Positions 44,745-55,789 of a stretch of DNA of 64,000 nucleotides are shown here, one piece after another. Every line of letters begins with the position of its first letter. The first letter of the stretch is position 1. The DNA is from Calonectria ilicicola (lineage: Eukaryota; Ascomycota; Sordariomycetes; Hypocreales; Nectriaceae): NCBI GenBank assembly GCA_020809705.1, contig CP085829.1, positions 5,270,001 to 5,334,000 of the forward strand. The letters run 5' to 3'. The notes below the pieces were generated by a model. That model saw nothing but the letters and a program-made list of their open reading frames with translations, ran no database searches and was not told the DNA's origin. Made by a program: the position numbers and the translations under genes.

Positions 44745-47700
44745 TTAATCCTCTTCGAAGAAGTCGTGATCATCAAAATCTCCCAGCTGGGCATCAGAGT
44801 CATAGACACTAGACGGCATCATGGGAGGAGTCATAGGCTCAGCTTCCGATTGCTTCAGAGGCGGCGTGCCACGTCCGGACCTGTCCGTTCGTTGCGAAGT
44901 ATTAGAGATTCCTCGCGCTCGGGCGGAGACGCTATTTGATGGATAGCGGCGACCGGTGCTGACAAAGGCGGTGGGCTGGGGTCGACTATTCTCCACGGGA
45001 GGAGTCTGGCGAAGTCCCGAGGCAGGGGGTGTTAATAAACCGCCCAAAAGATTGTTTTGGGGGTTGGGGCTACTCCTTGAGGGAGTTGAGTTGCGCGCTG
45101 AGGCTGGCGAGTTCAAGTTTTTGCGCCAGTTGCCCCAAGCGGCAGCGATAGGACCAACGGCCTGGGCTACTCGGGGTGTAGCGGCCTGAATAGTTTGTGC
45201 GATGTTGGGCAGGTTGATGGCAGAGCCACCGTTCATAGCTCTCTCACGCTCCTGCTCTTCCATTTGAAGATTGGCCTTGAGCCGGATGGCCGCGTCCTTC
45301 ACAGCATTGCGATCGAAGCGGTCGTTGTTCAGTGCAGTGATAATGTCATGCAGATTCTCATGCCTGACGGCAAGAAGTTCCCGAAGCCAGCTGATCTCAT
45401 CGTCGCGCTTAGAAATTTTGGTGGCAGCATCTGGATCAGCGATCTGCTCGAGCTCTTCAATGCGCTGCTCGCGAGCCTGGAGCTGCTCCTGGAGCACCAT
45501 GATGGACTCTCGGAGAGCCTGAGGCGAAATCTTCTCAGGAAGGTCGAGGTTGCGGGATGCGGAAGCTGGCTTGGGGTGTGCGACAATGGCAGCGGATCCA
45601 GCATCGACGCCGGCAAACTTGGCGGCGGCAGCCGCAGCAGCAGCAGCCTGCTTGGCGATCTCGAGCTTGTCCTCCAAGTGCAGGATGCGATCCTGAAGGT
45701 GCTCGGTCTTGGATGCAGAGAGACTAAGTCGTTCCAAGAGGCGCTGCTCGGTGTTGTGGGCATCCTCCTTGGCATTCGAAACCTGGCGTTCGTACCTGGT
45801 CTGGAGATCCTCAATCTCATTCTGGTGCTGGTGTGTGAGCTTCTCAATGTCGGCAACCTTGGTGGTTTCAACCTCTTCCAGAAGCATCTCGCTCTGAGCC
45901 TTAGCAGTATCGGCTTCGAGCTTGACGTGGTCAAGTTCTGCTCGAAGCTTCGAGTTCTGCTCTTCAAACTCTTCGCGAATGAAGTTGACTTGGTTGTTGG
46001 CGTCATCAATCTCGCTCTGGAGGGCCATGCGAGTCCTCTTGACCTCGCTGAGACCGGACTCCCTAGCCTCCTCAAACTCTCGCTGGTAGCGCGCAGCAGT
46101 CTGCTCGAGCTTGTGGTTCTCTGTCTTCAATTCTCCAATAATGCTTTCAAGGCGCTTGCACTCGTTCACGGCACGCATGCCAGAGCGTTCGTTGTTCTGC
46201 AGGCGCTCCATCTCAATTTCCAGGCGCTCGCGAGTCTTGGCTTCGGCCTGAAGACGAGCGTCGAGAACCTCCTGTCGAGCAAGCATAGCCTGATCCTTCT
46301 TGATGCGTCGAGCGTTATCCTCCGCAATTTCGCGCGCAGCCTTGCCCATGTCTTCCTGGAGTGAGATAAATTTGCCTCTCCATGTCTCACGCAGGCGATC
46401 ATTCTCCTCAAGCTGAGTTGTTAGGGTAGTCAACGACTTCTGCATGTGCTGAATCTCGTCCAGGGCGCGAGTCAATTCGCTAGACTTTTGACGAGCAGAC
46501 TCCTCTGCACGCTCAAACTCGGCACGCCAATGGTGGTTGTCCTGGCGGACATCACGAAGCTCGGACTCCACCGCGTTGTACTTGTTGGTCATGTCAGTGA
46601 GTGACTTCTCAGAGTTGTTCTGAGCGGCCTCCACAAGAGCCATGCGCATAGATGATTTGCTGTTAGCCTGTTCAACGGATCGCAGCTTAAGATCCTTCTG
46701 CTCAATAGTCTCCCGAAGACGAGTAACTTCTTCGGCAGCAGCCTCGTGGCGGCATCGGGCCTCGGTGAGTCTATCCTCAGCCTCTCGTCGCGCACTGACA
46801 GATTCTTCACTGAGCTTCTCGTGGTGTCTAACTCGGTCCTCTAGGTCATTAACACGTTGATCGTATACGCTGCGGTTAATAATTTCAACCTCAACCCGGG
46901 TCTCAGCAGCCTGGAGTTTGCGCATGAGTTCAGCGGCGAGGTCTTCGGCCATTCTGCGCTCAGCGACCTCATTTTCGACCTTGGTCTGTTCAAAGTAGAG
47001 GCGCTGCTCCAAATCAAGAATCTTGGCTTGCATCTCCATCATCTTAGGGTCCTGTTCCTCCTCAGTGTTCGCATTGGCGGCAGGAGGTGCGGGCAGGCGG
47101 CTTTGGACAGCCTCCTCGATGACCCTGCGAAGATCGTCGCCGATTTGTACATTGGCGCTGAAGGACTTCTTCATGTCCTCAAGGGCTTCCAGAATGGCAG
47201 CAGGTGCCACCTCTGGTGCTGCTGGGGGAGCAGCGGCCTGGTTACGTTGTTGGGTATTGAGGGCATCCATGACGGCGATACGGATTTGATCCAACCGGCG
47301 GTCTCTACGGGGGCTAAGGGAACGACGAGGAATAGGCTCTTCATCTTCATCATCGGCATCGGACTGCTGCAGCTCCACAGACACACTCCGCATGTCTCGG
47401 CGCGACGAGGGTGTGCGTCGGGCCCTGGTGGCAAGAACCTGCTGTATGGAGAACAGGGACTTCTCCAGCGGCTCAAGCCGGGACGCAAGCAACGTACCAA
47501 CCACCTCATTAACACGGCCGTCGAAGAATTGTGCGCGGTTTTCGAGCTTCTCATGCTCGTCTTCCGTGAAGGCACCATCCCAGTCACTAGCTGGTTGGCT
47601 GTCGCCAGCTGCATTTTCAGGCGTTCGTGTCAGCTCCGGCGGGTCAATGAAGGGGTCTTCCAGCTCAGTGCTCAGCATGGGTTGAGCACCGGAACCAGGA

Positions 47701-50700
47701 AGCGCGTGGTATTCGCGGGGAGTGAGGCTGGTTTCATCGCGCGTAAATTGCTCCACTGCCGGGTCCAGCCGGTAAGGTGATGAGTTGGCAACTGCAGCAA
47801 TGGACAAATTGCGTGTGGGGCTGGCTTGTTGCCACTTTGGCGCATCAACCAGCTTGTTGACACCCATCGAGGGGTCGTCAATGAAATGATCCATGACGGC
47901 ATCAATTTCTTCAAACGTTGGCTCGCGGTTATCGTCATCATGAGTGACCTGGAGGTCTTCAGGAACGGGCTCAGGCTCTTCAAATTCGACGGACTCAATC
48001 ACATCGTCGCTAGGCTCAGAAAGTACAGGCTGGTCTTCTGGAGTAGGGCTGCGTGCAAACCGGGAAGCACCTAGACCCTTAGGCTTGGGTGCAGGGTCGG
48101 CGTATCGCGAAGCGCTCAGACCAGATACAACTCTGGGTTGCGATTGGCCAGAGCTGAATCGAGAGGCAGCAAGACCCGAGGCAGCGCGAGCAGGAACTGG
48201 GCTGACAACAGGTGAAGCATCCGACTCGTCCTCAACATCATCGTCGGTCTGGGGTTCATTCTCAAACGAGGCTCCCCCAGGAACAAAGGGCTGGGCAGTG
48301 GCGGAAAGTGTCTTTTTGTGGCCATGTGTAAACATGTCCTCGCCAAATGGTCGAGCATCGTTGAAGTTTTGGATTTCTGTCGTGCTGTTGAATTCAAATG
48401 GTTGCCAGCGGTTGACGTTCGGCTCAGAGGGAGATGTCTCTGAGGGAGTAGCGCTTGTTGCTTGGGTGTCGAGCTGGTTAGAGTTAATTGACGAGATTGA
48501 GGTGTCAATGGGCAGAGCGGTGTCGGCATCATTAGTGCTAGCTTCATCCTTAATGTATTCCTCATCATCCTTGGGCTGCTCGGCGAAGAGGGGAACATCG
48601 TCACCATCGGGTGCAGAACTCTTTGCCCGCTTGACGCGAGACTCGTCGATCAAGCGGCCATCGCCATCCTCCTGAGGCTCAACCTCATCCCTAGGCGATC
48701 TAGACTTGCCGGGTGATCCGCCAACGGGTCGGATAATCGGAATAGCCTTAGACTTCTTGCTAGGGTTGAATTCAGTCGTTGAGAGATCGATGCTGCCAAA
48801 GATGCTTCCATGCTTCGTCTTGGTAGCGCTACCGGATCCTGACGCAGGGCTGTTGAAGGCATCAGACAGTGGCGTGAATGAGGGAGCATCCGGGTTGAAC
48901 TTGGGACCAGAGGCGGAGAAACTGAAATCGCTTCTTCCGAGAGAGAATGCTGGGGCATTGGCATTGATCTTGGCGGGGGTGACGAATGGAGCCGGTTCAG
49001 CTGGCGGGGAGGAAACAGGGTTGTCGACACCAGCTTGGAACACCGCAGGCTGGAAGGGGGCTGGCTGGAAGCTGGCCGGCTGGAACGGAGCGGGCTGGAA
49101 CGGAGCAGGCTGGAAGCTGGCGGGTTGGAACGGAGCAGGTTGAAAGCTGGCAGGCTGGAAGTTGGAGGTGTTGAAGCTGAATGCACCAGGGGTGAAACTG
49201 CTCTGGCCAGGATTAAACTTGAACTCGGGTGCCTGCACGTTAAGCTTAGACAACGAGGGTTTGCTACTGTGGCTAGAGCGACGAGGAGCGCTGCTATCAA
49301 CGGAAACAGCATCGTTCCAGGGGTTGCTGACGGTGGACAGAGTCTTCTGGTGGCCGCCAAAGGGCGGGAATTCAAAGTCCTGCACAGGCGTACCCAAATT
49401 ACTTGGGTTCGTCTCGATTTCGTAGGCCTCGTCGGTCTTTTGGGCTTCAGGGATCTCGTTGAGGCTGTGGAACTGCGAGAATTTGGGCTCCTCACGCGTG
49501 TCCTGAGCCTGAGCCTCAATCTGGTCACGGTAGAAGGGCTGTGACAGAGAATGACCACGGCTGTGAGGTCTGGGATGGTGCAGGACAAGAGGCTTGGGCG
49601 GCTCGTTGGCGAAATGCTCGGGAACTGGGAAGTGCTCCGAAGCCTGGCGTTCGTGCGCAGGGATGAAAGGCTCGGCAGTGGGAACTGGAGCCTGAGTCTG
49701 AGGGTTATAGTCCTCGTGCTCCAACTGTTCGCGAAACTGCTCCTCCAGATGGTACTCAGCATCGTCGATCTCGGCCTGCAGTTCAGCATCCTGGTTCTGC
49801 TGGAAGGGCTCAGGGGTCTTGGAGGGGCTCTTGATCGGGAGCTCTTCCTCATCTTCCCGAACCTCCTGCAGGCGAGGCGAAGCTCTAGCAGGCTGCATGA
49901 ACGGAAATGACTGCTGATGGGGCAGCATGGGGAACTGCAGAGACTGGTGGCGTTGGTGCATGTTGAAGGGACCAGGGCTCTCAATTCCAAATGGCGACTG
50001 GGGAGATGCCATGCCATTCATGTTCATGAGACCAGGAGAATCATGACGATTCAAGCCATGGAGAAGACCAGGCTGGCCAGCCCAGCTCTGCTGCGACTGA
50101 TGGCCAAAAGGCGATCCACTAGCCGGCAGAGAGATAGATTGTCTGGGGTTGAACTTTCCAGGGAAGTGACCAAAAGGTCCTGGAGAGGCCCCAGCGGTGA
50201 GCGCTGGGCTGTGTGTAGCTGATGAACGTGCTGCGGCAAACTGAGCAGCCAGAGGGAATCCTGGCAGAGCATGGTTGCTTGAAGCGGATGATGTGGGAAT
50301 GGGAGGAGAGAAAGGCAGAGGAGGATACTGCGCAGATGGTTGTCTGCTTAGATCTGTGGCAGGCGAGATAGATGGCTGAGGGGGCTCATCATTGCCAAAT
50401 GAAACACCAAGCGCTCTAAGCTTGGCCTCCTGGAGCTCATTTTCATACTCCTTCCAAGCATTCAGATCGGGCAGAGTGACCTTGAAAAATCGTTCTGCTC
50501 GCTCCTGTTCAATCTCATCAAAATTGGGCCATGCATCACGGGTTTGCGAGTCATGGGTGCCTTCGGGTTGGTATTCTTCCACCTCGAGGTCAAAGCCGTC
50601 AATGTCGTATCCAAGTTCCTGCCATGAGGCAAACATGCGCTTGATCTCATCTTGTCTGAGCGGGAATGGTGCCTGGCCAGGCAATCCTCGCTCATCATCG

Positions 50701-51707
50701 CGTGGTAGAAGAACCATGATGTTCTTGCCCTTCCATGGTACCTTCTTCTTGATTCGCGGTGTTGCTTTCATGGTCGGTTCCTTGGGCAGGGGCTTCTGGG
50801 TGCCCTTTGTCGGTGTGGCGGGCATCTTGTGTTCACCATTCAAGATGGGAACGGCCTTCATGGGACTTTCTGCGACAGGTTGTTCCTGTGTCGTGGCGGC
50901 CTGAGACCTGTCGCTGATCGCGTCGTGGGTTGTCGGCGCGGCTTCGGAGGTCGCCATACTGTTGTTTTGGCCCGTTTTGGGGCTGAGGGTATCCTCTGGT
51001 TTGAGCGTCTCGGTGCTAGATCTCGCACGAGGATGGTGTCGAGATGCTTTTCGAGGCGAGTTGTTGGATTTTCGGTTGGGTCGAGGCGTAAGAAAGTCGC
51101 CTTCTTCTTGCCAACCACGTTCTGAGCCGCTCAGTGAAGAGTGCTCACTTCCACTTCCTTCGCTGAACCAGTGACCGCTCTCTGATTTATGACGGTCGTC
51201 GGTGGTGTGCGTGCGAATCCAATCCTCAGTGAGTCCAAGCGTCTGACGGCGCACTCGGTTCGCTAGTACAGCGGCGGCGGCGCTCACAGACGATGGAGTT
51301 TCCGTCTGGGATTGAAGAAGCTCGGGGACCGGGCGGAGGAATGGTGTCTCGATGTCGAGCTGGTGGACTGGGGAGTCGTCGGATCCCTCGCTGCTGAAGC
51401 TCTGGCGTCTGAGGTTTCGATCAGACTTGGGATACGGGGAGCCCCAGCTGGCTGTGCCAAATCGGTTGTCGTCTGTAGAACCCGAAGGTGGCGTCCTCAG
51501 CAATTCCAAGGCTCGGTCCGGGAGCCTGGGAGCTGGGAGCGGGGGGAGGACAGGGGACGATACAATCTCCTCTTCACCGTCGAATGTGGATGCGGTGGAA
51601 AGAGCAGGAGATGCCGGGCCCGCAGGTCGAGAAGGAGAGGCTCCAGAGCCGTCCTGTGCCGGCGCAGCAGGAGGGGGAGCAGCCGGCAACCGTGGAGAAG
51701 ACGTCTT
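44745..51707 (-). CDS. Giant coiled-coil protein with F-rich disordered middle, 5' end incomplete
   Basis: One uninterrupted frame encodes about 2320 residues. I do not recognise the family by name. Layout: a Pro/Ser-rich N-terminal 310 residues; a compact conserved-looking block at about 318-440 (KKVPWKGKNIMVLLPRDDER, then FASWQELGYDIDGFDLEVEEY and PDLNAWKEYENELQEAKLRALG); a disordered Phe/Pro/Gln-rich middle with nine FQPA-type pentapeptides (about 848-893); two QSQP-type short repeats (ASGLAASRFSSG, VSGLSASRY, LGASRF); a long coiled coil from about 1555 to 2160; and a Ser/Pro-rich tail ending FFEED. Large proteins of this sort act as septal, spindle-pole or cortical scaffolds in filamentous fungi; that is inference. 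The frame begins just after TAG at 51717, which looks like an acceptor (GATAG then CTTTCC), so at least one upstream exon exists, probably within 51820-52010, but no in-frame ATG was found there. Confidence 0.8.
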   Translation of the reverse strand, partial: KTSSPRLPAAPPPAAPAQDGSGASPSRPAGPASPALSTASTFDGEEEIVSSPVLPPLPAPRLPDRALELLRTPPSGSTDDNRFGTASWGSPYPKSDRNLRRQSFSSEGSDDSPVHQLDIETPFLRPVPELLQSQTETPSSVSAAAAVLANRVRRQTLGLTEDWIRTHTTDDRHKSESGHWFSEGSGSEHSSLSGSERGWQEEGDFLTPRPNRKSNNSPRKASRHHPRARSSTETLKPEDTLSPKTGQNNSMATSEAAPTTHDAISDRSQAATTQEQPVAESPMKAVPILNGEHKMPATPTKGTQKPLPKEPTMKATPRIKKKVPWKGKNIMVLLPRDDERGLPGQAPFPLRQDEIKRMFASWQELGYDIDGFDLEVEEYQPEGTHDSQTRDAWPNFDEIEQERAERFFKVTLPDLNAWKEYENELQEAKLRALGVSFGNDEPPQPSISPATDLSRQPSAQYPPLPFSPPIPTSSASSNHALPGFPLAAQFAAARSSATHSPALTAGASPGPFGHFPGKFNPRQSISLPASGSPFGHQSQQSWAGQPGLLHGLNRHDSPGLMNMNGMASPQSPFGIESPGPFNMHQRHQSLQFPMLPHQQSFPFMQPARASPRLQEVREDEEELPIKSPSKTPEPFQQNQDAELQAEIDDAEYHLEEQFREQLEHEDYNPQTQAPVPTAEPFIPAHERQASEHFPVPEHFANEPPKPLVLHHPRPHSRGHSLSQPFYRDQIEAQAQDTREEPKFSQFHSLNEIPEAQKTDEAYEIETNPSNLGTPVQDFEFPPFGGHQKTLSTVSNPWNDAVSVDSSAPRRSSHSSKPSLSKLNVQAPEFKFNPGQSSFTPGAFSFNTSNFQPASFQPAPFQPASFQPAPFQPAPFQPASFQPAPFQPAVFQAGVDNPVSSPPAEPAPFVTPAKINANAPAFSLGRSDFSFSASGPKFNPDAPSFTPLSDAFNSPASGSGSATKTKHGSIFGSIDLSTTEFNPSKKSKAIPIIRPVGGSPGKSRSPRDEVEPQEDGDGRLIDESRVKRAKSSAPDGDDVPLFAEQPKDDEEYIKDEASTNDADTALPIDTSISSINSNQLDTQATSATPSETSPSEPNVNRWQPFEFNSTTEIQNFNDARPFGEDMFTHGHKKTLSATAQPFVPGGASFENEPQTDDDVEDESDASPVVSPVPARAASGLAASRFSSGQSQPRVVSGLSASRYADPAPKPKGLGASRFARSPTPEDQPVLSEPSDDVIESVEFEEPEPVPEDLQVTHDDDNREPTFEEIDAVMDHFIDDPSMGVNKLVDAPKWQQASPTRNLSIAAVANSSPYRLDPAVEQFTRDETSLTPREYHALPGSGAQPMLSTELEDPFIDPPELTRTPENAAGDSQPASDWDGAFTEDEHEKLENRAQFFDGRVNEVVGTLLASRLEPLEKSLFSIQQVLATRARRTPSSRRDMRSVSVELQQSDADDEDEEPIPRRSLSPRRDRRLDQIRIAVMDALNTQQRNQAAAPPAAPEVAPAAILEALEDMKKSFSANVQIGDDLRRVIEEAVQSRLPAPPAANANTEEEQDPKMMEMQAKILDLEQRLYFEQTKVENEVAERRMAEDLAAELMRKLQAAETRVEVEIINRSVYDQRVNDLEDRVRHHEKLSEESVSARREAEDRLTEARCRHEAAAEEVTRLRETIEQKDLKLRSVEQANSKSSMRMALVEAAQNNSEKSLTDMTNKYNAVESELRDVRQDNHHWRAEFERAEESARQKSSELTRALDEIQHMQKSLTTLTTQLEENDRLRETWRGKFISLQEDMGKAAREIAEDNARRIKKDQAMLARQEVLDARLQAEAKTRERLEIEMERLQNNERSGMRAVNECKRLESIIGELKTENHKLEQTAARYQREFEEARESGLSEVKRTRMALQSEIDDANNQVNFIREEFEEQNSKLRAELDHVKLEADTAKAQSEMLLEEVETTKVADIEKLTHQHQNEIEDLQTRYERQVSNAKEDAHNTEQRLLERLSLSASKTEHLQDRILHLEDKLEIAKQAAAAAAAAAKFAGVDAGSAAIVAHPKPASASRNLDLPEKISPQALRESIMVLQEQLQAREQRIEELEQIADPDAATKISKRDDEISWLRELLAVRHENLHDIITALNNDRFDRNAVKDAAIRLKANLQMEEQERERAMNGGSAINLPNIAQTIQAATPRVAQAVGPIAAAWGNWRKNLNSPASARNSTPSRSSPNPQNNLLGGLLTPPASGLRQTPPVENSRPQPTAFVSTGRRYPSNSVSARARGISNTSQRTDRSGRGTPPLKQSEAEPMTPPMMPSSVYDSDAQLGDFDDHDFFEED
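49035..49165 (-). repeat. 15-bp coding minisatellite (FQPA pentapeptides)
   Basis: About nine tandem 15-bp units encode x-F-Q-P-A, where x alternates mostly between Ser and Pro and the last unit reads VFQAG. The phase is kept, so copy-number change would not break the host gene. Confidence 0.85.
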
Positions 51708-54700
51708 CACGGAAAGCTATCGACAGAGGCCACGAGGCCCTTTTGTCAGTATGCTGCAGCTATGGCGGCGGCCAGAGGTAGGGGGAGGCTATCCATGTAC
51801 AGATAGCAGGCGGAGGCGAGTGCTTACCCAGGGAGATCAGTGCAGACGAGGGAAGGGTCGCCTGCAGCTGAGTCTCGAATATCGCGTCTCTCGAGGTCCG
51901 TCGCTTGCACGAATCCGAACTCGATGGCCAAGGAGGGAGAGGGGACGCAGTATTCTCTTGCGTGGCCGTAGGGGAGAAGAAACGCGACGCGCTCTCTCGA
52001 CTAAAGGGGGTTGTATGGCGTCGCTGAACGCTGCGTGGGAAATTTCCCAAACCAAATAGATGGATTGGGGGTGTGCACCTCCGGGGGGTGGTATAAAATC
52101 GAACGAGCTCTAAAAGAAAGGAAACGGCTTCAAAAAGGAGCGGCCAGACTGGAAGATGGCGATGACGGTGCGGCCGGACGCATCGAGGGTATGATATTCG
52201 CCGAGAGGGACAAGGGGGAGGGGAAGAAAGAAGAGAGAATGAAAGGGCGGCGGTCGAGTTCCTTCGAGGGTTGAAGCGTTCCCGGTGGAGGAGGTACGGA
52301 GTAGAAAGTACCACAGCATGTACATTACAGTAGGTACAGGCGTGCGCGCGCGTCTTGCTGCGTGAGAGCCCAGAGTGGCCCAGAGTGACCCAGAGTGACC
52401 CAGAATGGCAGCAGCATAAGAGGTTCGAGGCTAAGCAGCAGCCACGCTGCGTCCCATTTCAGCGGTGCATGCAAACCTGGGGGGTGCGCACCGGTGCTGG
52501 GAATGGAAAGGTGTCCACTGTGCGCTGGGGGGGCCGCTGCAGCCAGCCCACTGAACCCACTGAGAACTGGGAACTGGGAGTGGCATACGAACCCGTGGAA
52601 AAAAAAAAGAGAGCCCACTGAAGCCAAGCTGCGATGGGAAACCAGCCGGAGACCGGTCGCGGGACGGAGTGGACGGGCCATGGAACAGCTCCCAATTCTT
52701 TAATGAGGCCCGCTATGAAAGTCACCGCATTGGCCCCGGGGTAATCTCGCCAAGGGGGGTGTGGGCTGGTGGATAGGGGCAGAAGGGCGGTCGTGATATT
52801 ACGATACATTGGAATCCAGTCGCCAGCTGGCTCGCGCCCAAGGTACCACGCAAACGCTCGCTCACCTTGTTTGGTCCGTCTAGTCTTTGTACTGGGGAAC
52901 CTGCAGACACCAACCAAGGTGCTGCTTCGCTGGCATCAACCACACCGGTCGGTTGGGCCTGAGTTTGATTGTTCGCTACCACGTAGCCTCTTTGGACAGG
53001 CCCTGCTATCTGCCACGCTTTGTCCGTCTTTTTTGCTTTCTAGCCAGCAGATTGGAGGAACACGCAAATGCTGGACCACTCGCTCCCAGGATTATGATTT
53101 TGGGGGGGCGTGTGGTTTGGACCAAGAAGAAAAGAAGAAAAAAGTTGGAGAAAATTCCCGGCACCCTCGCACGCCTCATGACTTGGCGATACAAAACGTG
53201 TAGAGGCGACGGAGCAGCAAGTCATCCATCAAGTCACAAGCGAGCAGAAGCGAGAAGCATACAAGTGCGCATTCTGTCAGATCTCGACTACAGTCTCGAG
53301 GGCTGACTATTTTCAGAGTTGCCCACCCCCGCCTTCAACGACAACAAATCTGCACCGTCTCAGTTGTGTCCCCGTCACGTCACCAGCAGGTGGGAATGTG
53401 TCTCTCCCAAAGCCAGTCAGTCCCATGTGACACACACCTGGACAATTACCACACCTGTGCCTGGCCAGCTAGCTCTCGCTGCTTTTTGGACTTGCGACGA
53501 CACACACACAGACGGAGAGAGAAAAAAAGAGGCCAGGGCCCGGGGTACCGTGGCGAGGCCTAGCAGATTTTCGCATTTTCCACCTTCACTTCAATTTCGA
53601 AAGCCTCCTTTTTTTAAATCGCACGTGGGACTGGAATGCCATGTTGGTGCCAAGGGTCTCCCGCTCATCGCCGGCTGCGACACAGTGACGGCGTCATCGG
53701 CTTCACTTAATTAACAAGACAATGCTGCCCATCCATGACCACGGCAGCTCCCGCCCACTCCTGCTGCACCGTGAATCTGGATGGCTTGCACGTAGCGGTA
53801 AAAAGAAAAGAAAAGAGCGACAGATTGAGGAGCCCACGTCCGCAGTAGTTCAAGCATGCAACATCGCGTTTCCCAATTCGCTCTGCTTCGTCCCCTTTCA
53901 TCCGCATTGCACAGGCCCCAACCATAATTGGGTCGGGCCAGCGATCTGCGCCCAAGGAGTGGGGGGCATGGAGAGAAGGAGGGGTCGCGTCGTGCAGGGA
54001 CTGTCCCTGCACGCGTGCACGCTGGGCAAGCTCGCCTCTGACTCTTATTTTGTTTTCTTTTTCAGCCCAATGCCACTGCTCCCGTCACTGAAGCCATCGA
54101 CAAGCGCGTTGGGCTGCGTGCTAACGAACTAGCCATGTATCCAAGCCACCATCATGATGGCCGGGTCCACCTTCTCGGTCCCGTGTGCCGGGGACGACGC
54201 GGGAGGGGCGGCCGACTCCAGATGTGCCATCACAAACGTTCTCAAGCGAAACGGAACGGCATCAATCACAATCAACGTTTCTTTTTCCCATCTTTCGCTA
54301 ATGGCAAAGATCCGTTCGTTTCGACGTTGCCCCATAAACTTTCGCGTACAGAACACTCCATTGTCATTGTCTTTATCGTCTCCCATCCGCCAAGCCACAA
54401 GCATACCACATCTCCCCCGATAAAGTATGGCGCATCCAGGCTTGTCGCCGTCCCCGGATCTTGTCTCAGACATTGTTGTCAACCCATTGCGTCTCCAAAT
54501 TGCTGGATTCGTCGTCACCTTCCTCGCCCTTTCTCGGCTGCAACAACCTTGCTAAATCCTGCCATTCACCCAGGATTGTTTCCGTGCCCGAAAAGATTGG
54601 CATTATAGCCCTTCTATAGATCCGTGCACCTATCGAACCTCATAATGGCCCCTCGCGATTGCGCCGAAAATAGGACCAGAGCATCTCATTGTTCTCTGTG

Positions 54701-55789
54701 AACTGACCACCCGCATCAAGATCGTCTTTTCGTATTGTTTAGAATCTCGTGTCAGAAATTGGGTGGGTTTCATATTCATCCGTACTCGGCTTGCGTAATT
54801 CTTCGTCTCGCAACATGGTCAGTCCTTCGCTCCGGAATCCACGCATAACCGGATAAACTCACAAAAATTAACAACCAGGCTGTGCTCAATCTCAAATCTG
54901 CCCATCTTCCACCCATCAATCAAGTCGAACTCAAAGGCCAAATCTTCCCTCAAGTCCCACTCGTCAAATAGTCCTGTGCACAGACTGCCGTGGGCCGGCA
55001 GCCCATTGAACAAAAGCAACGACATCCACATTTGTAGATACCAAAACAACATGGCAACTGAGACAAAGATTCCGCCCATCGGAATGTAAGAATTTCTTTG
55101 GCGAAAAAACAATGCCACTAATCGGATCCTGGTTGGTTCTTTATATCTTGGAGGAAATGACCTTTTCTTTCAAATAAGTAATACCCAGTCCACATCACGC
55201 CGAGCAAACCTGAGACGGGTGCTGGCCTTGGCTGCGAATGTAACGTGCAATGTGAGGTTGAGATGCTCATGAAACAGGATCAGCATGCACTCATTGGTCG
55301 ACAACCCCAGTCTCAGGCGTTTGTTGTCGACGGCACGCTGCTGAAACACGGATCCAACTGCCGCAGGTATTGTCGCCTTTGTCACTGCAGCTGAGACACT
55401 TGGCACCAAACCAGGCGCTTGTAAAAGAAAAAAAAAACTCAATTACTAAAGTACGCTCATTCAACATATTCTCACTATGGTATAGGTCAGAGGATAATTA
55501 CGGGGATGGATAGTAAAGGTCAGTAGCAGGATAAAAAGTTGTTGCCCTGTTGTGTATCGAGATGGCATCATTTAGCGCTGTCACGACGAGCTTTTTTGGA
55601 CTACTTGACCACCTGATATGCCTAGTATCATTTTCTGTGGGGATATGCTGTCACAGAGAGCGTGAAACAAACAAATAAACAAAAAAGAAAAGATAAAAAA
55701 GGAACAGAACAACATCTAGTGATTTATCAGTTTTGGCAAAATTTTGGAACGACCCAAAAAGAAACCCAATCCATCTCATGATGGTATGT
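51708..55789. other. Four-kilobase region upstream of the coiled-coil gene, gene-poor
   Basis: From 51708 to about 52330 lie the probable first intron, first exon(s) and promoter of the coiled-coil gene; the minus-strand stretch 52010-51823 (SRESASRFFSPTATQENTAS and DAIFETQLQATL) reads like coding sequence and ends in a good donor GTAAGC at 51822, but its phase does not fit the main frame with the nearest acceptor. Beyond 52410 no gene is convincing. Two same-frame minus-strand stretches at 54819-55442 are described as a finding. Confidence 0.5.
52371..52410. repeat. Decamer tandem repeat
   Basis: Four copies of CAGAGTGRCC (the last one degenerate) stand in tandem in the region upstream of the coiled-coil gene. 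Confidence 0.75.

Noticed and set aside
45195..46364. Plus-strand frame of 389 codons
   Set aside because: It lies antisense to the coiled-coil gene and arises from the strong codon bias of that gene (Leu/Val/Ser-rich mirror of Glu/Lys/Arg codons). No independent features.
48650..50017. Minus-strand frame of 455 codons
   Set aside because: It overlaps the coiled-coil gene on the same strand in another frame, with Arg/Ser/Pro/Leu shadow composition.
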